This document shows, piece by piece, positions 62,070-64,000 of a stretch of DNA of 64,000 bases; position 1 is the first letter of the stretch; every line of letters begins with the position of its first letter. Under the pieces are notes generated by a model, which worked only from the letters and a program-made list of their open reading frames with translations, did no database searches and was not told where the DNA came from. The position numbers and the translations under genes were made by a program. Source of the stretch: Methylotuvimicrobium buryatense 5G (GTDB lineage: Bacteria > Pseudomonadota > Gammaproteobacteria > Methylococcales > Methylomonadaceae); assembly GCF_000341735.1 (NCBI RefSeq), contig NZ_KB455575.1:3744286-3808285 (forward strand), given 5' to 3'.

Positions 62070-64000
62070 TTCAATTCAATCCAAAGGAAAGCGGTTGGGC
62101 CAAAACTAACCAAGACGGCTCGCCTGGCTTGCCGATTTTTGAGCATTGTTGCCATGTAGGCTGGGTTGCGTTGGAGTTGGTAAAGCAAAGCCGAAAAATT
62201 CCCGATGCCGACTTAACACCAATTGCGATAGCGATCATTGCCGCCATTCATGATATTGGAAAATGGTCGCCAGGGTTTCTCGTTAAATGTCCTCTGTGGT
62301 TAATTCGAGAAAATTTAGTTTTATTTGCTGCTGACCATGCTTGGGAAGCGCAACAAGAGAAGCGGCATGAGGCACACAGTCAGGATTCAATTCAGCTGTT
62401 GCTTCAAAAGCGTGGAGTGAAGCAATCGGTAGCACAAGCGTGGGCAATGATTGCTGGCGCGCATCACGGAAAAATGCATGTTCCTGAAAAATACGGCAAT
62501 TGTGATGTTACTCCTTTCATAGATGAGTGGCATTTCCAACGACAACAAATTATTTTCGAATTAGAAGCTGAGCTTGGTAGCGAGATACCCACTTATGAAG
62601 TAAATAAGCGTGATGCGATTGTTCCGTGGTTAATGGGATTAACCACTATTGCCGATTGGATTGGATCAGATGAAACATATTTTCCGGTAAATAAAGGCCT
62701 GGATACTGGCAACGGCAAAATAGCGGCAAAGCTTGCTGTCGAAAGTATAGGTTTAGCCAATCCACGCATACGAAAGGGGCTGAAGTTTAAAGATATTTTT
62801 GGCTTCATTCCAAACGAATTACAAGAAAAAGCGTTACTTGCCATTAAGGAACCCGGTATTTACGTCATAGAAGCGCCGATGGGTTTGGGGAAAACTGAAG
62901 CGGCATTGGCTTGCACTTACGAGCTTTTAAAAACCGGAAAAGCGTCGGGATTGTATTTTGCATTGCCTACGCAATTAACATCCAACCGGATTCATTTGCG
63001 GGTAAATGATTTCATTAACGCAATTTCTGAAACACCCGAAAATGCAAGACTGGCTCATGCTAATGCTTGGCTGGAGACGGATTATTACCAGCCAAGGGCA
63101 GTACAAACCATATTTAAAAAATTCGATGGTGATGCAACTGTCAGCCGTGACTGGTTTGCCTCCGCTAAAAGGGCATTATTGGCTAATTTTGGCGTGGGTA
63201 CAATCGATCAGGCGTTAATGTCAATTGTTGCAGTGAAACATTTTTTCGTCAGGCGTTTTGCATTGTCCGGCAAAGTCATCATCATTGACGAAGTCCACAG
63301 TTACGATTATTTCACAGGAACTTTGGTTAAGTGCTTATGCGATGAGTTATTAAAACTCGGCTGTACGATCATAATTTTGTCCGCAACGTTACTGCCAAAA
63401 GTTAGAAATAAATTAATCGGTATTGACGGTAATTTAGTAAATGTAGATACCTATCCTTTAATTACCGGAAAAACGATAAATGGCGACGTTATAAAGCCGC
63501 AGTTTGCAGTAGCACCCGAAAGGCCAGCGGTTCGTAAAATCTTTAAAAACTCGAATCACTTAATCGAAGATGCCGTCAAGGCGGCTCAAATGGGGGCCAG
63601 AGTCTTGTGGGTTTGTAATACGGTTAATCTCGCACAGCAAATTTTTGGGCAATTACCAAGCGATAGTGGTTTTGAATCCGGGCTATTGCATTCGCGCTAC
63701 CCGCATTTTATCCGGCAAGAGAGGGAAGCGTATTGGATGAAAAGGTTGGGTAAGACTGGTGCGCAACAAGGCGGTTGTATTTTGGTTTCTACACAAATTG
63801 TCGAACAAAGCGTCGATATTGACGCCGATATTCTTATCTCGGAATTGGCGCCAATGGATATGCTGTTGCAAAGGATTGGACGCTTATGGAGGCATATGGA
63901 TGTTAGATCTGCACGAATTAGGCCTGTTTCTGAGCCACAAGTATGGATTGTCGAGGAAGAAAAAACACTCGCTGAATTGGAACGAGAAGGTAGCGAACGC
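62066..64000 (+). CDS. cas3: Cas3 helicase-nuclease, type I CRISPR-Cas (runs off window)
   Basis: 645 codons without a stop. The N-terminus [30 protein letters not shown] begins an HD nuclease domain, with [16 protein letters not shown] (HD pair) and [10 protein letters not shown]. The helicase part has Walker [18 protein letters not shown], motif [14 protein letters not shown] (DEVH), motif [11 protein letters not shown] and motif [14 protein letters not shown]. It degrades target DNA after Cascade recognition. The C-terminal region and the rest of the cas genes and array must lie to the right. The subtype cannot be fixed from this part alone (type I; I-E or a relative is plausible). Confidence 0.92.
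   Translation, partial: MIQFNPKESGWAKTNQDGSPGLPIFEHCCHVGWVALELVKQSRKIPDADLTPIAIAIIAAIHDIGKWSPGFLVKCPLWLIRENLVLFAADHAWEAQQEKRHEAHSQDSIQLLLQKRGVKQSVAQAWAMIAGAHHGKMHVPEKYGNCDVTPFIDEWHFQRQQIIFELEAELGSEIPTYEVNKRDAIVPWLMGLTTIADWIGSDETYFPVNKGLDTGNGKIAAKLAVESIGLANPRIRKGLKFKDIFGFIPNELQEKALLAIKEPGIYVIEAPMGLGKTEAALACTYELLKTGKASGLYFALPTQLTSNRIHLRVNDFINAISETPENARLAHANAWLETDYYQPRAVQTIFKKFDGDATVSRDWFASAKRALLANFGVGTIDQALMSIVAVKHFFVRRFALSGKVIIIDEVHSYDYFTGTLVKCLCDELLKLGCTIIILSATLLPKVRNKLIGIDGNLVNVDTYPLITGKTINGDVIKPQFAVAPERPAVRKIFKNSNHLIEDAVKAAQMGARVLWVCNTVNLAQQIFGQLPSDSGFESGLLHSRYPHFIRQEREAYWMKRLGKTGAQQGGCILVSTQIVEQSVDIDADILISELAPMDMLLQRIGRLWRHMDVRSARIRPVSEPQVWIVEEEKTLAELEREGSER

Overview
The window looks like chromosomal DNA of a gammaproteobacterium. 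A haem-uptake cluster, an Mpl-type cell-wall recycling ligase, a YbbAP/TesA cassette, PEP-CTERM and VPLPA-CTERM sorting tails, an N-type (Na+-class) ATPase operon and a very high load of small repeats together suggest a Methylococcales-type methanotroph or a close relative. No marker gene in the window proves this. I saw no rRNA, tRNA or CRISPR array.

Layout. 1-4.2 kb: end of an ISAs1-like transposase, a LuxR-type regulator, a secreted protein, and a 5'-truncated FN3 protein. 4.2-5.0 kb: nested small mobile elements, then a Fur-controlled promoter followed after about 95 nt by an intrinsic terminator (candidate sRNA or attenuator). 5.0-15.9 kb: haem acquisition, with two 92-aa proteins, a TonB-dependent haem receptor, a haem-degrading factor, a HugZ-like protein and an HmuTUV ABC transporter, interrupted by a Kelch/dockerin-like secreted protein, the relic of its VPLPA-CTERM paralogue, and repeats. 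15.9-30 kb: housekeeping genes (dcd, apbC), small secreted proteins, a sigma-54 activator with an HDOD partner, two PEP-CTERM-type genes, a Lon-like protease and an Aer-like chemoreceptor. 30-38 kb: Old Yellow Enzyme, mpl, a 1362-aa membrane protein and a Dabb protein. 38-45 kb: complete N-ATPase operon atpDCQRBEFAG on the minus strand, with a small repeat between atpB and atpE. 45-53 kb: a two-gene PAS/chemoreceptor system with a zinc-binding CZB domain, a glycine-zipper lipoprotein, YbbP/YbbA, TesA and a HbpS-like protein.

53.8-59.4 kb: the most interesting locus. A cytosolic group-2-like [NiFe] hydrogenase (small and large subunits) and its maturation protease overlap or abut a PAS-PAS-PAS-GGDEF-EAL protein. 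The small subunit has Asp in place of the second Cys of the proximal cluster motif. The arrangement suggests an H2 sensor that controls cyclic di-GMP.

59.8-64 kb: a small protein with a strong RBS, a WYL regulator, a run of tiny overlapping genes (Phd-like, unknown, DUF2442), then the N-terminal relic of one Cas3 directly abutting a different Cas3 that runs off the window.

Repeats are a theme of their own. At least seven terminal-inverted-repeat (TIR) families fill the intergenic gaps. Four insertions carry perfect 11-12 bp or 8 bp target duplications, and one element is nested in another. Three families with different ends share one internal hairpin module.
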